From contig CM042086.1 of assembly GCA_023512835.1 (NCBI GenBank), positions 9,215,799 to 9,279,798 on the forward strand: 64,000 bases of DNA, in the 5' to 3' direction. Positions 33,850 through 45,329 of this stretch are shown one piece after another. Each line of letters begins with the position of its first letter. Position 1 is the stretch's first letter. Position numbers and translations under genes: made by a program. The stretch is from Taxillus chinensis (lineage: Eukaryota > Streptophyta > Magnoliopsida > Santalales > Loranthaceae). Below the pieces are notes generated by a model. It ran no database searches. It saw only the letters and a program-made list of their open reading frames with translations, and was not told the DNA's origin.

Positions 33850-34792
33850 AAAGAACGGCTCCCCTACAAAGAAATTGGAAGCATCACACATAAGCTCAAA
33901 TGGATGGTCCCACTTTGGTGGTTGAATGATCGGTGGGGTGGTCACCGCTTCTTCAAGTCATCAAAAGCTAACCTGCATGAATCATCAAAAACAAAAGATT
34001 TCTCTTTCTGCAACAATTGCGACAATGGGTGTGCAATCTTGCTTGAAGTCCCCGATGAAGCGTCCGTAAAAACCTGCATGTCCTAGGAAGGAACGAACAT
34101 CTCGAACACAAGTAGGATAGGGTAAAGATGTAATAAGATCAATTTTAGATTTATCTACCTCTATACCATGCTTGGAAATTACATGTCCTAGAACTATGCC
34201 TTTTTCAACCATAAAATGACATTTTTCAAAATTAAGCACAAGGTTTTTATCAATGCAACGACGTAAAACATTACCTAGGCTAAAGAGACATTCATCAAAT
34301 GAGGAGCCATAAACAGGAAAATCATCCATAAATACTTCCATGCAATTCTCAAGAAAATCAGAAAATATACTCATCATGTATCTCCTGGAAAGTACCAGGA
34401 GCATTACAAAGACCGAATGGCATCCTTCTATAAGCAAAAGTACCAAATGGGCAAGTGAATGTAGTCTTCTCTTGGTCCTCTTGGAGCAATGGGAACCTGA
34501 AAATAGCCAAAAAAACCATCCAATAAGCAATAATGTGTCCTACCTTCCAGTCTTTCTAACATTTGGTCAATGAAGGGGAGTGGGAAGTGGTCCTTGCGAG
34601 TGATACCATTAAGTCTCCTATAATCAATGCATACTCGCCACTATTCTTGGACTCGCATAGGAACCAATTCCTCCCTCTCATTTTTCACCACAATGAACCC
34701 GGTCTTTTTGGGTACCACTTGGACAGGACTAACCCACCGAGAATCGAGATAGGATAAATAATGCCAGTGCAAATAATTTTTCTACCTCTTTC
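33850..34792 (-). pseudogene. C reverse transcriptase
   Basis: The frame 34530-33985 encodes MMSIFSDFLENCMEVFMDDF with the catalytic F-M-D-D box (about 34325-34340). NLVLNFEKCHFMVEKGIVLG, ISKHGIEVDKSKIDL and RSFLGHAGFYGRFIGDF follow. Upstream RT parts (CIDYRRLN-type and DGYSGY-type blocks, 34790-34430) are present in other frames on the same strand. A segment around 34400-34520 is garbled by an indel. The catalytic Asp pair is kept. The frame is closed by stops and shifts. Confidence 0.88.
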
Positions 34793-35262
34793 TTAACAAC
34801 TTCTAGCAAAGTGGGGTTTAGCCTCCTTTGGGGCTGCCTCACCTGGTTTAGCACCATCTTCTAAGAAAATCCTATGCATGCAAGTGGATGGGCTAAGTCC
34901 AAGAATATCAGCCAATGTCCAACCTATTGCCTTAATATTGTCCCTCAAGAGAGCCAGCAATTTGGTCTCTTGGTCTGGTAGGAGATTACTAGCAATGATA
35001 ACAGGCAATCTATCTCCATTTTTCAAATATGCATATTTCAAATTATTAGGCAAAGGTTTCAACTCAAGTGCAGGTGGGTGTTGTATGGAAGGAATCATGC
35101 TAGGTGTAGACATTTGTGCACAAGAAGAAATAGAGTGATCATGTGCAACATCATCAGAAAACAAAGCATTCAATCCATTAACATAATCCACCTCATCATC
35201 AAAATCATTCACATCACCGAAATTAATGTCGAATCAATATCATATGGTGGTTCAGTGTGTGA
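34793..35262 (-). pseudogene. C pol linker between protease and RT
   Basis: The frame 35212-34793 gives LELKPLPNNLKYAYLKNGDR, then VIIASNLLPDQETKLLALLR, then AIGWTLADILGLSPSTCMHR and IFLEDGAKP. These are the standard words before RT in Athila polyproteins. The frame ends in a stop near 34793 because of a deletion in the expected QRRLNP segment. It is not a separate gene. Confidence 0.85.
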
Positions 35263-35265
35263 GAG

Positions 35266-35800
35266 TTATAAGACACTATGCTCGGAGGGATGCTTCATGG
35301 AGTCTAAAATATTAAATTTAATAATTTCATCACCAAACTCCATAGAAAGCGTACCTTGGTAAACATCAATGATGGTCTTGGCAGTTTTGAGAAATGGCCT
35401 GCCAAGAATGATAGGGGCATGTGAGTTTGCCAAGTCCTCCTCCATGTTGAGAACATAGAAATCAGCAGGAAAGATGGCATCTCTCACTCTAACTAGAACA
35501 TCCTCAAGAACGCCTACTGGTCCAACTGTGGATCTATTAGCCAATTGGACTACCACCTGTGTTAGCTTAAGCTCCCCAATGTGAAGAGAGGAGTAGACGA
35601 GAATATGGCATGACATTGATAGAGGCACCCAAGTCACACAAAGCATCGAAAAGTGAAGTGTCCCAATGGTACATGGAATAGTGAAGGTGCCAGGGTCTTC
35701 ACACTTCGGAGGCATGGGAGGAGAATGTGTGATGAGTCTTGAGACTATTCTCCCAAGGTTGACCCTTTCAACTCCCTTTAGGCTTCTTCTTCTGTTGATA
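35266..35800 (-). pseudogene. C aspartic protease
   Basis: The reading frame that also holds the gag C-terminus runs on to LKLTQVVVQLANRSTVGPVG, VLVRVRDAIFPADFYVLNME and APIILGRPFLKTAKTIIDVY, the conserved protease body of Athila. The active site (normally DLGASIN) is replaced by LCVTWVPLSMSC around 35600-35640, the result of compensating frameshifts, so the catalytic Asp is not encoded in the open frame. The frame stops near 35266. Confidence 0.85.
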
Positions 35801-37484
35801 CATAGTTCCTTCAAGAATTTAGCAAATCGAGGAATTTGCTTGATAGCCTCCAAGAGTGGAATGTTGATCTCCACCCTTTTAAATATATCCAGAACCTCCT
35901 GCTGAATTGCCTCATCTGTCATCTTCTTGTTTTGAATAGCCTTATATGGGAATGGAAGAGGTCTAGAGGTGGTCTCCTTCTCCTTCTTTAGCTCTTTTTC
36001 CTTGATCTCTGGTTCCTCAGTGGTTGAGGTAGGGGGTGGCCCCTTGGCTAGTGGTGCAAATCCTGGTGGAGTAGATGGAACCTGTGGATCTCCAGTTTGC
36101 TTGCCACTCCTCAAAGTGATAGAACTGACATTCCCCTTAGGATTGGGAGTAGTCTGAGAGGGAAGTGTGTTCTGCTGATGACTAGTGATCTCATGTACAG
36201 CAGTGGCCATCTGACTTATTTGCATCTTGAGTTCCTTCAACTCATTCTGTTGGTTGAGCACAATCTGCTGAAGGAGATTAAAGTTATCTAGTTCTGCCTT
36301 TTGTTGAGGATGAGCTTGCTGTTGACCATTCGATGTTGGCCCCTCAGGCCTCTTCTGAAAATTCTGAGGATATGGAGGTCTCTGAGGTTGCCCTGTCCCA
36401 TAGCGAAGATTGGGATGATCTCTCCACCCTGGATTATATGTCTGTGAGAATGGATCATATTTTTGCCTGGGGGGACGTTGTTGCTGCTTTGCTCATATGG
36501 GCGACCTAAAAAGATGCCATTGCACTCTTCTGTCTCCTGGAGTTGTGGACATGCATCAGTAGGGTGATCAGTGGCGGTGCAAATTCCACAAACTTTCGCA
36601 GGACTAGTGAGGGCTGGTAAGGCTAAGGCCATCTGCCTTATCATAGTAGAGATCTCATCAAGCTTGTGTGCCTCAAGGCTAGGCGTGTGTCGGGGCTCAC
36701 AAGGTGGACTCCTCGCTGTGTAGGCAATGATCGATCTCCAAATTGCTGCGTATTCTGTGCCATTTTGTCAATGAGAGCTCTTGCATCCACCTGGTGTTTT
36801 ATCAACTAAGGCACCTCCTGCACTGCATCCACCATGCTCCTCTCCATAGATGTGAGACCCTCGTAGAAGTCTTGGATGAGGAGTTGGTCGCTAATTTGGT
36901 GATGTGGACAACTAGAAACCAACTTCTTGAAGCGCTCCCAATACTCGTACATTGTCTCACTATGTCCCTGTGTGATGCCTGAAATCTCCTTTTGGACCGT
37001 TGTGGTCCTCGATGCTTTGGGAAAAATCGATTCAAAAACAATTTCTTCACTCGTTCCAGCATGTAACATCTTCTGATTATAAGTAATGCAACCAGTCTTT
37101 TGCAACTCCATCAAGTTAGAATGGGGAGGCTCTCAACTTGATCTGATCTTTGGAGACGCTGCAGGGCTTCATGGTTAAGCAGACCACATTGAACTCTTTA
37201 AAATGCTTGTGTGCATCTTCTCCAGACATCCCATGGAACTTGGGAAGAAGATGTATAAGACCATATTTGAACTCAAAGTCAGTCTCCAAGGCCGGGTAAG
37301 CAATACACGTTGGTTGATAGTTGATGTCCGGTGCCGCCAACTCGCGGATGGTGCGGTTGTTCCGCCCTGCCATTATTGGTGAGGGGCTCTCTTCCTTTAC
37401 CTGAGTCCGTCGAAGACGATTCCTCAAGTTTCGCTCAACCTCTAGATCCAAATCTATTAGTTCCCCTAAAGTGGATCGGGTCAT
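35801..37484 (-). pseudogene. gag: C gag
   Basis: The frame begins near 37484 with a basic, Arg-rich N-terminus and continues with YPALETDFEFKYGLIHLLPK, FHGMSGEDAHKHFKEFNVVC. A shift at about 37115 leads to a second block (37114-36806): KTGCITYNQKMLHAGTSEE, then MYEYWERFKKLVSSCPHHQI and QDFYEGLTSMERSMVDA. The nucleocapsid has one zinc knuckle, CGICTATDHPTDAC, with spacing C-x2-C-x4-H-x4-C (about 36555-36600). A Gln/Asn-rich stretch and then the Pro- and Lys-rich C-terminus (36261-35900) lead into the protease. At least three frame changes occur. It would form the particle core. Confidence 0.87.
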
Positions 37485-37815
37485 AAACCGTAAAAAGAAA
37501 ATTAAAAGGAAGAGAAGAGAAAGGAAAATAAAATAAAAAGGAAACCCGTGAAAAGGAAACTATGAGAAAAAGAAAACAAAACAAAACAAGAAACTTGTTA
37601 GAAAAGGAAACCTGCAAAAAAAAAAAGGAACTTTTTTTTTTTTTTTTTTTAAATGAAATAAATAAAGAAAAATAAAAGGAAAGAAAAGAAAAAATAAACC
37701 TGTAAAAACAAAAACAAGAAACTACCGGGTAAGTCCTGAACAAAATAATAAATAAATTAAAAACAAAACAAATAATAAAACAAGCAAGAAAATAAATTGA
37801 ATCAAATTTAATGCC
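37485..37815 (-). other. C 5' leader, purine/pyrimidine-biased, no gene
   Basis: About 330 bp lie between the primer site and gag. The sequence is strongly A/G-rich on the plus strand with homopolymer A and T runs at 37615-37650. Apparent ORFs are low-complexity. Confidence 0.8.
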
Positions 37816-37833
37816 CCCCTGGCAACGGTGCCA
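37816..37833 (-). other. C primer binding site (tRNA-Asp type)
   Basis: The minus strand reads TGGCACCGTTGCCAGGGG, three bases inside the 5' LTR. Athila elements use TGGCGCCGTTGCC-type sites complementary to tRNA-Asp; here one G is A. Confidence 0.88.
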
Positions 37834-38829
37834 ATTTGAAAAAGAGCGTTTGTCGCACACGCACTCCAAATAAAATTTAAACTAAGTATAGCTAGTGGCT
37901 TAACCTAGATCGTTCTCTACCTGGAGGACTTATAAAATTCAATTCAACTTATTTAATTACTTGTTAAACAAAAACTAATGAAAAAGAATAAATGGAAAAT
38001 TGAGGGGAGTTTTGATTGAATAAAAACTAATTAAAGCAAAGATTTTTAACTAAGAAAATTCAATTAATCAAAAATGTAACCGTTTTAATTACACACCTGA
38101 ATGTTGTTTATCACTATCACAAAAGATAAATTAGATAAATTATGGCCTCATAATTCAAATGCATCAAGACACCATGAATACAATCAAATTATGAATTTAT
38201 TCTAACCAGAATAATTATGAATCAATTCTCGAAAGACTGCCCGTTCCCTACGAAACAAATCTTCCCACTCAGATAGAATAATAACGCACAATGAATTATT
38301 AAATTAATACTCAACCGAGATATTAAATCAACAAATCAAAGAGTTGGAGAATTAATTCATAACACATAAAATACCAAATTAAATATTAAAACATGAATTC
38401 AAAACAAGCATCCAAAGTGCTACGCTAAACCGATTACAAAATACTTACCCCTCCATGGGTTGAAAAATCACAAATCTGTTTGGAAAAATTAACACAAGAA
38501 AAATTAGAACAGATTTAAGAAAAATAGGCTGCAGAAAATTAATTATCCAGTCTTGAACTCGATTTGAATCTTTAATGCTTGCTGCGCTATCTATTCTAAT
38601 TTCTGCTATATCCGTTCCGCAAAACTGTCGCACAAAGGCCGGACGCAGATGGTACGTTGGGACAATGCGTGATAGTGGATCGCGTGAGGCGCCGTAGGGA
38701 TACTAGACGAAGACGGCGCTGCGTGATGGGAAGAAAACGTGATGGCGTTGCCTGGGTCTCTTCTCTCGTGTTCTTTGGGCGATGGAGGCGTTGGAGCAAT
38801 GCGTGATGATGTGGCCTACGTTGGTGTTG

Positions 38830-38839
38830 TATTTAAATA
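38830..38839 (-). promoter_or_regulatory. C 5' LTR TATA-like box
   Basis: TATTTAAATA on the minus strand lies within the LTR at the edge of a GC-richer island, with its partner at 21166-21175. It is the best TATA-type candidate for leftward transcription of C. Confidence 0.5.
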
Positions 38840-39024
38840 GGCAAAACAATTGCCTTCTTGCTCTCCCCACATAACATGCTTCCAATTCTTTGTTGCTTTT
38901 TCATTCACGCCTAACATAATGCCCAAAGTTTCCAATTAATGTGTTGCCCCACCATAATTAATTCAATTCCTTCCAAATTGCTCTCCAAGTAAACATACGT
39001 AACATGCAAAAACAATTAAAAACA

Positions 39025-39025
<1 letters not shown>

Positions 39026-39061
<36 letters not shown>
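39026..39061. repeat. (AAT)n microsatellite in C 5' LTR
   Basis: About twelve AAT units, partner of 21361-21394. Confidence 0.97.
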
Positions 39062-39063
<2 letters not shown>

Positions 39064-39130
39064 GTAAAACACAAAAAACTATTTAACAATATATTACAAT
39101 AAAAATAAAAACATAATATAATTAACCAAA

Positions 39131-39165
<35 letters not shown>
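39131..39165. repeat. (AT)n-(GA)n microsatellite in C 5' LTR
   Basis: An AT run passes into about eleven GA units. The 3' LTR has only a short version near 21466-21478, so the run expanded or contracted after insertion. Confidence 0.95.
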
Positions 39166-39406
39166 AATTATGCTAAGATTAAAATTAAAATAATCAATTA
39201 AGCCCAGAGAATTAATATCAAAATTGGAATAATCAATTTAACATTAAAAACTACCAAAATTAATATTAAATCTATAAAAAATGAATAAAATAGTAAATAA
39301 TTAAAATTGGAAAAAAAACTATTATAAAAATGCATTAATTCAATAAAATATTCAATTAAAGCCCATAAATTACATGAAAATTTAATGACAAATTATGCGA
39401 TTATCG

Positions 39407-39411
39407 GTGCA
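39407..39411. repeat. Target site duplication of C, right (GTGCA)
   Basis: This is the second copy of GTGCA; element A intron sequence continues from here. Confidence 0.92.
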
Positions 39412-39472
39412 TTCCATTCATAACATATGCATATCATATTTGGTTACCAACTTGTAATTCTCTTATAACGGG

Positions 39473-40987
39473 GTATCACAATGTCAATGAAAACATCGTA
39501 TGCGAAAGCGAAACGAGATGCCTAAGGTTTGACCAAAGTCCAAACTGGGAACAACCAGGTGTTTGAAGTGATGAGAATGAGGCGGAGGAGACACCCGAGC
39601 TACCGGGAGAGATCATACGCCAATTGGAAAGGGACGATCGCTTATCCATTCCAAGTGAAGACCCATTAGAAACAGTGAATTTGGGGACGACGGCCGAACC
39701 AAAAGAATTGAGGGTAGGGTCTTTGATAGCTACCGACATCAAGAAGAAGTTAATCGAGCCGTTAAGAAGCTACATCGATGTTTTTGCATGGTCATACCAA
39801 GATATGCCAGGATTAGACACAGATATAGTACAACATCACATACCCGTGAAGCCGAGTGCAAGCCAGGACAACGAAATTGCGAAGAATGAGACCAGAGATG
39901 CTACCTGAAGATTAAAGAAGAAGTCAAAAAGCAATGGGACGTAGGTTTCCTAAGTGTCTCCCACTATCCCGAATGGGTGGCCAATGTTGTACCAGTTCAG
40001 AAGAAAGGAGGCAAAGTACGCATGTGTGTTGATTATAGAGATCCTGAATTGGGCCAGCCCGAAAGACAACTTCCCGCTTCCTCATATTGATACCCTAGTG
40101 GATAACATAGCAAAACATGCCCTATTCTCATTCATGGATGGCTTCTCAGGCTACAATCAGATTCATATGGCCCCCGAACACAAGGAGAGGACCACCTTCA
40201 CGACACTTTGGGGCACATTCGTTATAATGTGATGCCGTTTGGAATGAAGAACGCAGGGGCAACCTATCGCCGAGCCATGGTGACCCTATTCCACGACATG
40301 ATGCATAAGGAAGTCAAGGTCTATGTGGATGATATGATAGCTAAATCGAGAAGCACTAAAGATCACATCGAAGTACTCCATAAGCTTTTTTAGACTACGG
40401 AAATATCAACTTAAATTGAACCCGGAAAAGTGCACTTTTGGAGCCATGTCGGGAAAACTGTTAGGTTTCATTGTGAGCCAAAAAGGAGTGGAAATTGATC
40501 CAGACAAGGTTCGAGCTATCCAAGAGATGCCCCCACCACAAACCATCAAAGAGGTCAGAGGGTTCCTCGGGCGATTGAATTACATTGCTCGATTCATTTC
40601 ACAATTAACAGCCACATGCGAACCAATTTTCAAGACTTTACGGAAGAACAATCCAAAAATTTGGAATGACAAATGTCAAGAAGCTTTTGACAGGATCAAA
40701 CAATATTTGTCCAATCCACCTGTTTTGGTCCCACCAGTACCAGACCGACCTTTAATCTTATACTTGGCTGTCCAAGGGTCATCAATGGGTTGTGTCTTGG
40801 GGCAACATGATTCTACAGGCAAGAAGGAGCAGGCCATTTATTATCTCAGCAAAAAGTTCACCATCAATGAAACGAACCATTGGAAAAGACATGTTGTGCC
40901 CTTGTGTGGATAACAAGACGATTGAGGCAATACACTCTTTATCATACAACATGGCTGATTTCGAGGCATGATCCGCTCAAGTACCCA
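39473..40987 (+). pseudogene. pol: Element A pol, RT and start of RNase H, 3' deleted
   Basis: The exon after the intron begins at 39473. The pol N-terminus is open at 39624-39850: ERDDRLSIPSEDPLETVNLG, then ELRVGSLIATDIKKKLIEPL and DVFAWSYQDMPGLD. RT follows in changing frames: VDYRD, HALFSFMDGFSGYNQIHMAP, VMPFGMKNAGATYRRAM and the intact catalytic Y-V-D-D (40322-40333). The thumb (NPEKCTFGAMSGKLLGFIVS, FLGRLNYIARFISQL) and the first part of the RNase H (ILYLAVQGSSMGCVLGQHDS, IYYLSKKF) are open at 40416-40913. Sequence homology ends at SRHDPLKY (about 40985). The rest of RNase H, the archaeal-like RNase H and integrase are missing. Stops and shifts occur at about 39575, 39905, 40060, 40230, 40392 and 40910. 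Confidence 0.9.
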
Positions 40988-41010
40988 GATGCTTGGGCCA
41001 CCACTGCGAC
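40988..41010. repeat. 23-bp filler at the pol deletion junction
   Basis: GATGCTTGGGCCACCACTG plus four bases is the reverse complement of 14972-14994 in ORF1 of the same element, with one mismatch. It lies exactly between the last RNase H homology and the 3' UTR homology shared with E (51290). Confidence 0.7.
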
Positions 41011-42850
41011 AAGTGTCAAAACGGTGGAAGACTTGGTCAAACCTAAGGCACACTCGAATCAAATTTGTATATTATGCTTTTTAAAGACTTGTAATTTTGT
41101 TTATCGATTATAACAATAGGACACTTTTTATGATATAAATATGTTTTGTGGAATCAAACCAAAGAAAATCCCGTTTTATATCTTTAATTATATTTTATCA
41201 TCTTCATTTCACGTTTAAGTATAATATCTTAGATCCCCAGTAGGCTCTTTTGGCATTGCCTTATGGACAGGGTCAAGCTCAAAATCCCCAAACAAATTAA
41301 GTCCCCCAACTCAAAATACCCATATCTCCACAGAATATCACTATCCCCAGAGAAGCCGTCAAGTCAAGCTCCTCAATGTGGGGAAGCTAAATTTAACAGA
41401 CCCTTCATCCACAGAAGGGAGTTCCCCAACAAAGCTAGAGCAGACTCCCCAGCTAGAGAAAATTGTTCCCTAACAAGTTAAATGATTAGCCAACCTCTCA
41501 AACAAGATTGAGATAAATCTCCAACCCTCGGTGATACATCACATTGCATTCGATGCATACATCGCATTGCATCACATTGCATCATATTTAACCATAGGTT
41601 GAGGTTTATGCATCCCTGCATACAAGACACCGCATTCCATGCCTCATTTGCATACATTCAAGATACTCTATAATTTCATGAATGTTGCCGCCTCCTGAAG
41701 ATCCTAAGAGCTCATACTCAGCAAGCTTCTCATCAAGCTATCCTAGCTTTCTTTGTTCAACTGTACAACTCTTTCTTTGCAATTTCCCCAAGCTCTAAAC
41801 GCATCCTTTTGGCACGTGAACAAACTTTTTCCCTTTTTGGGTCACCTCGTAGAGCAATCTCCTTGAGTGAACTCGTAGAGGGAGCCCAGATTGGGTTACT
41901 TCCCAAGCTCACCAATTCCCCAAAGCATTTCCCTCAAATACCAATTGGTGTCTCCAATAGGTCTCTCCAGGTTTAAGCCTATCATTGTTGTGGGCTTTAC
42001 CATTTTCAATTCAAGCCTATCGTTGTTGTGGGCTTTCCATTTTCAATTCGAGCCTATCATTGCTGTGGGCCTTTCAATTTTTAGTTCACGCCTACAATTT
42101 CGTGGGCCTTTCTATCTCCAGTTTAAGCCTATCATTGCTGTGGGCTTTACCATTTTCAATTCAAGCCTATCGTTCTTGTGGGCTTTCCATTTTCAATTCG
42201 AGCCTATCATTGTTGTGGGCCTTTCAATTTTTAGTTCACGCCTACCGTTTCGTGGGCCTTTCTATCTCCAGTTTAAGCCTATCATTGCCTTGGGGCTTTA
42301 CCATTTTCAATTCAAGCCTATCGTTGTTGTGGGCTTTCCATTTTCAATTCGAGCCTATCGTTGTTGTAGGCCTTTCAATTTTTAGTTCACGCCTACCATT
42401 TCGTGGGCTTTTCTATTTTCCATTTAAGCTTATCGTTATTGTGGGTCTTTTCATTTTCAATTCAAGCCTATCATTGTTGTAGGCTTTTCATTTTTCGGTT
42501 CAAGCCTATCATTGCTTGTGGGCTTTTCATTTTCAACCCAAGTCTATCGTTGCCGTAGGCTTTCTTTTTTCGGCTCAAGCCTATCATTCTTGTGGGCTTT
42601 CCATTTTTCGGTTCAAGCCTGTCATTGTTGTAGGCTTTCAATCTCCAGTATCTTTACATCGTAGGCGGCCTTAGATGCCTCATCAAAGTATTATCCAAGT
42701 CCACCGTCCTGTGAAGCCCCTTTTCCCTCTCGGGGACAGACCCAACCGTTGTATTTTATTCTTCCTCTGTGCTAGGTAAGTCAGGTAAGTGCTCCAACCC
42801 GTCAAAAATGACTCCCTTTTATCTTTGTACGTTGTTTGTATACAAACAAT
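41011..42850 (+). other. Element A 3' untranslated region
   Basis: About 1.8 kb, inverse counterpart of 49416-51290 in E. It contains no gene. It holds a tandem repeat array at 41971-42640. The single-copy flank (41030-41900) is closely similar to E. Confidence 0.88.
41971..42640 (+). repeat. 37-38 bp tandem repeat with 150-bp higher-order period
   Basis: Units contain AAGCCTATC and a GTGGGC word and a pyrimidine-rich tail ending TTTTCAATT. Four unit variants form a 150-bp block: the block start TTTAAGC recurs with the same spacing at 41971, 42121, 42271 and 42421. After about 42480 the order decays. E carries the inverse array at 49606-50335 with another arrangement. Long ORFs through the array are repeat translations. 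Confidence 0.95.
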
Positions 42851-42867
42851 GCACAAAGAGGGGCAGC
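42851..42867 (+). other. Element A polypurine tract
   Basis: GCACAAAGAGGGGCAGC directly precedes the 3' LTR. The same tract in E is at 49402-49415 on the minus strand. Confidence 0.85.
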
Positions 42868-45297
42868 CGTTGGACCCCATTTTGTTCGGGTTGGACATAC
42901 TAACCCCATTTGGTGTATATACCTTTTTTTGCCCATGCCATATACCTTGTTGAACAGGTCCTTAGAGATTTCCTACGATTTGCACAAGATAGATGCATTG
43001 ACACGAACCGGGAAGCCCAAAATGGTTAACCATTGCCACAAGTCCCTGAAGTACCCCAAGGCCAATACCAGGGGATAAAGGAGGAAATTTGGAGAATAAC
43101 GCACTTGACCGAGCTCAATTCCGATGAAAAACGAAGAAGTTATGGCCAAAACAATTTTCATTGAAGAAAGTCAAACTTGCCAAAAGACGGTCAATGCCCC
43201 TGGTCAAATGGCCCGAAAATGTGCACGTGAGGAATAGTCCGAAATGTCTATTTAGGTGAATACGGGTCTTCCCAAACAATCCCTAAAAGGTCATCCATCT
43301 TTGCATTTTGGGTGAGGGTAAAAAGGTAATTAAAGGTTTAAAAAAAAAACTTCGGGGTTGACCAGTTGACCGTTGACCTGCTGACACTTCGACCCATTGA
43401 CCTTCGAAGCCTCGAAGCCTTGAAGCCTCGAAGCCTCAAAGCCTCGAAGCCTCGAAGCCTCGAAGCATCGAAGCCTCGAAGCCTCGAAGCATCAAAGATT
43501 CGAAGCCTCAAATCCTGTAAACCTCCGACCTGCCGACACTCCGACCTTTAACCCTTCGACCCTTGACCCTCGAAGCGTGTAAACCTCCGACCTGCCGACA
43601 CTCCGACCTTCGACCCTTCGACCCTTGACCTTCGAACTCTGTAAGGCTTCGACCCTTCGACCCACCGAAACTTCGACCCACCGAAACTTCGACCCTGCCG
43701 ACACTTCGACCCTTTGACCCATTGACCTTCGCTGTTTGGCTTCTTTCGCTGGCTCTCTCGCTGGCTACTCACGGGACATGTTTTAATGAGCTGGCCATCC
43801 GACAAAATCATTTTTCAACGCCTGTCAGTCACATGTGTTAAATGAAAACTTAAAAAAAGGACAATCATGAGCCGCATAGGTCACCATACTACCCGACCAT
43901 GCACAGAACTGGAAATAAAAATATCGCATCAATAATACGGCATTAAATGCCGCAATCAATGCAATCCAGCCAAATCCTTTCAAATGTAATCTTCTGTTCA
44001 GGCGAAAAAGGAGTTCGACCAAGGAAAAAGGGGGAATTCGAAGGAGAGAAAAAAAAAAGAGTTCGGCAGAGAGGAAAACAAGAGTTCGGCAGAGAGAAAA
44101 AAAAGAGTTCAACAGAGAAGAAAAAGAGGGATTCACGCCCAGAAAAAGAAAGAGAGAGAGAACGCCTAGAGAAGAAAAAGAGGGATTCACGCCCGGTAAA
44201 AAGAAAGAGAGAGAACGCCCGGGAAAAAAAAAAAAAGAGGAGAACGCCCAGATTTGTTGCCATTTTCGCCCAACTCCTGCATTCAAAAAAAAAAAACAAC
44301 AACTTCCTGCTATTCTCGCAACCAAAAATCGCCCATTCTTTCCGCATCCTCTTTCCCTCTTATCTCGTTCCAGCCCTCTTTTTTCCCAGAAAACGAAAAA
44401 CACAAAAAAAAAACAACTCCAGTCCTGCCTTTTCCTTACGTTTCCCTCATAAAAAAAACACAAAAAAAATAATTTATTTTCATTCCCTATTCCTTACACC
44501 CACTCTCCTCAATTCCAGCCACAAAAAAAGTCGTAATCCTCCTTTCCCACGTTTTCTACCCAAAACCCAGAAAAAATTCTCATATTCTCTCATCTCCACA
44601 CATCACCGCAATTTCCAAATCAAAATCCCAACCGATTTTTGCCATTTGCGCTATTGGAACTTGGCGATTTGGAAATTCGAGCGGTGACTGTCGGTCCAGA
44701 CAAGGATCCAAGCGGAAGTCCGGGTGGAAGCCCCAAAGTCGGTTCTATATTTTTTACTTATGTACATTCATATTTGATGTAATACGTTTTCCTGTATTTT
44801 GTTTTGTTGTGTTGTATGTTTCTTGTTCTATGTATTTTTATTTATTTGTTTGTTTTTTTTTTGAAAATGTAGGTATATGTTGTATATGTTGTAATTGTAA
44901 TAGGTGAAGAATAAATAAAAGAAAAAAAGAGACATAAAGGAGATATATGAGAAAGAAAAAGAAAAAGAAGAGAAAAAAGAGAGAGGGTGGTTTTGTGCTT
45001 TATGTTATTTTTGTATGTCACAACCACACAATTCACGTTTTATTTTGATAGGCATATATTTTGATATGGCAATTCTTAAAAAACAAACAAACAAACAAAC
45101 AAAAACAACAAAATATTTTACACAAAATGTTTTCCAAAACGTTTTCAATAAAAGGTTTTCAAAATGTTTTCAAAAAATATCTCCTTAAAAACAAAAAAAA
45201 AAAAAAACGTTTTGCAATAAAATGTTTTGAAAATGTTTTAATAAAATGTTTTCTAAAATGTCTTTCAAAAAAAAAACAAAAAAAACAAAAAAAACAA

Positions 45298-45329
<32 letters not shown>

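Larger units (their letters stand above)
20176..39406 (-). mobile_element. C: Athila-like Ty3/gypsy, carrying D
   Basis: This minus-strand element spans 19.2 kb including the 9.0-kb insertion D. The LTRs are 1544 and 1570 bp. The primer site matches tRNA-Asp, a hallmark of the Athila group. Pol words such as FMDDFPVYGSSFDEC, GHVISKHGIEVDKSKIDL and QELEELRLDSYDNARLYKEK are also characteristic of Athila. Gene order, right to left, is gag, protease, RT, RNase H, integrase, then about 1.4 kb of non-coding sequence split by D. No env-like ORF is visible. It lies in the intron of element A with a 5-bp GTGCA duplication. The right LTR ends CG instead of CA. Confidence 0.94.
37837..39406 (-). repeat. 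C 5' LTR (1570 bp)
   Basis: This is the partner of 20176-21719. The plus strand starts TGAAAAAGAG and ends GATTATCG, so the terminal A is changed to G. It is slightly longer than its partner because of microsatellite length (AT and GA runs). Confidence 0.95.
20052..39472 (+). other. Element A pro-pol intron, split by element C
   Basis: The donor GTAATG at 20052 follows CCCATAAT. The intron body continues to 20175, is interrupted by C, and resumes at 39412. The expected acceptor position is 39471-39472. In E the same interval is a 181-bp intron candidate with acceptor TTATAAACAG; here the end reads TTATAACGGG, so the AG is lost. Ogre elements are known to splice an intron between pro and RT. 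The change has the same form (CAGG to CGGGG) as other copy differences in this window and might be an artefact. Confidence 0.6.

Noticed and set aside
41891..42482. Two overlapping ORFs of about 165 codons with repeating hydrophobic words
   Set aside because: They follow the 37-38 bp tandem repeat in the 3' UTR of A. No homology or start context; the inverse ORFs at 49489-50353 have the same cause.
43825..44687. Lys/Glu-rich and Phe/Leu-rich ORFs on opposite strands
   Set aside because: Low-complexity purine-rich LTR sequence with A runs. No domain is recognisable and the frame is not kept in E.
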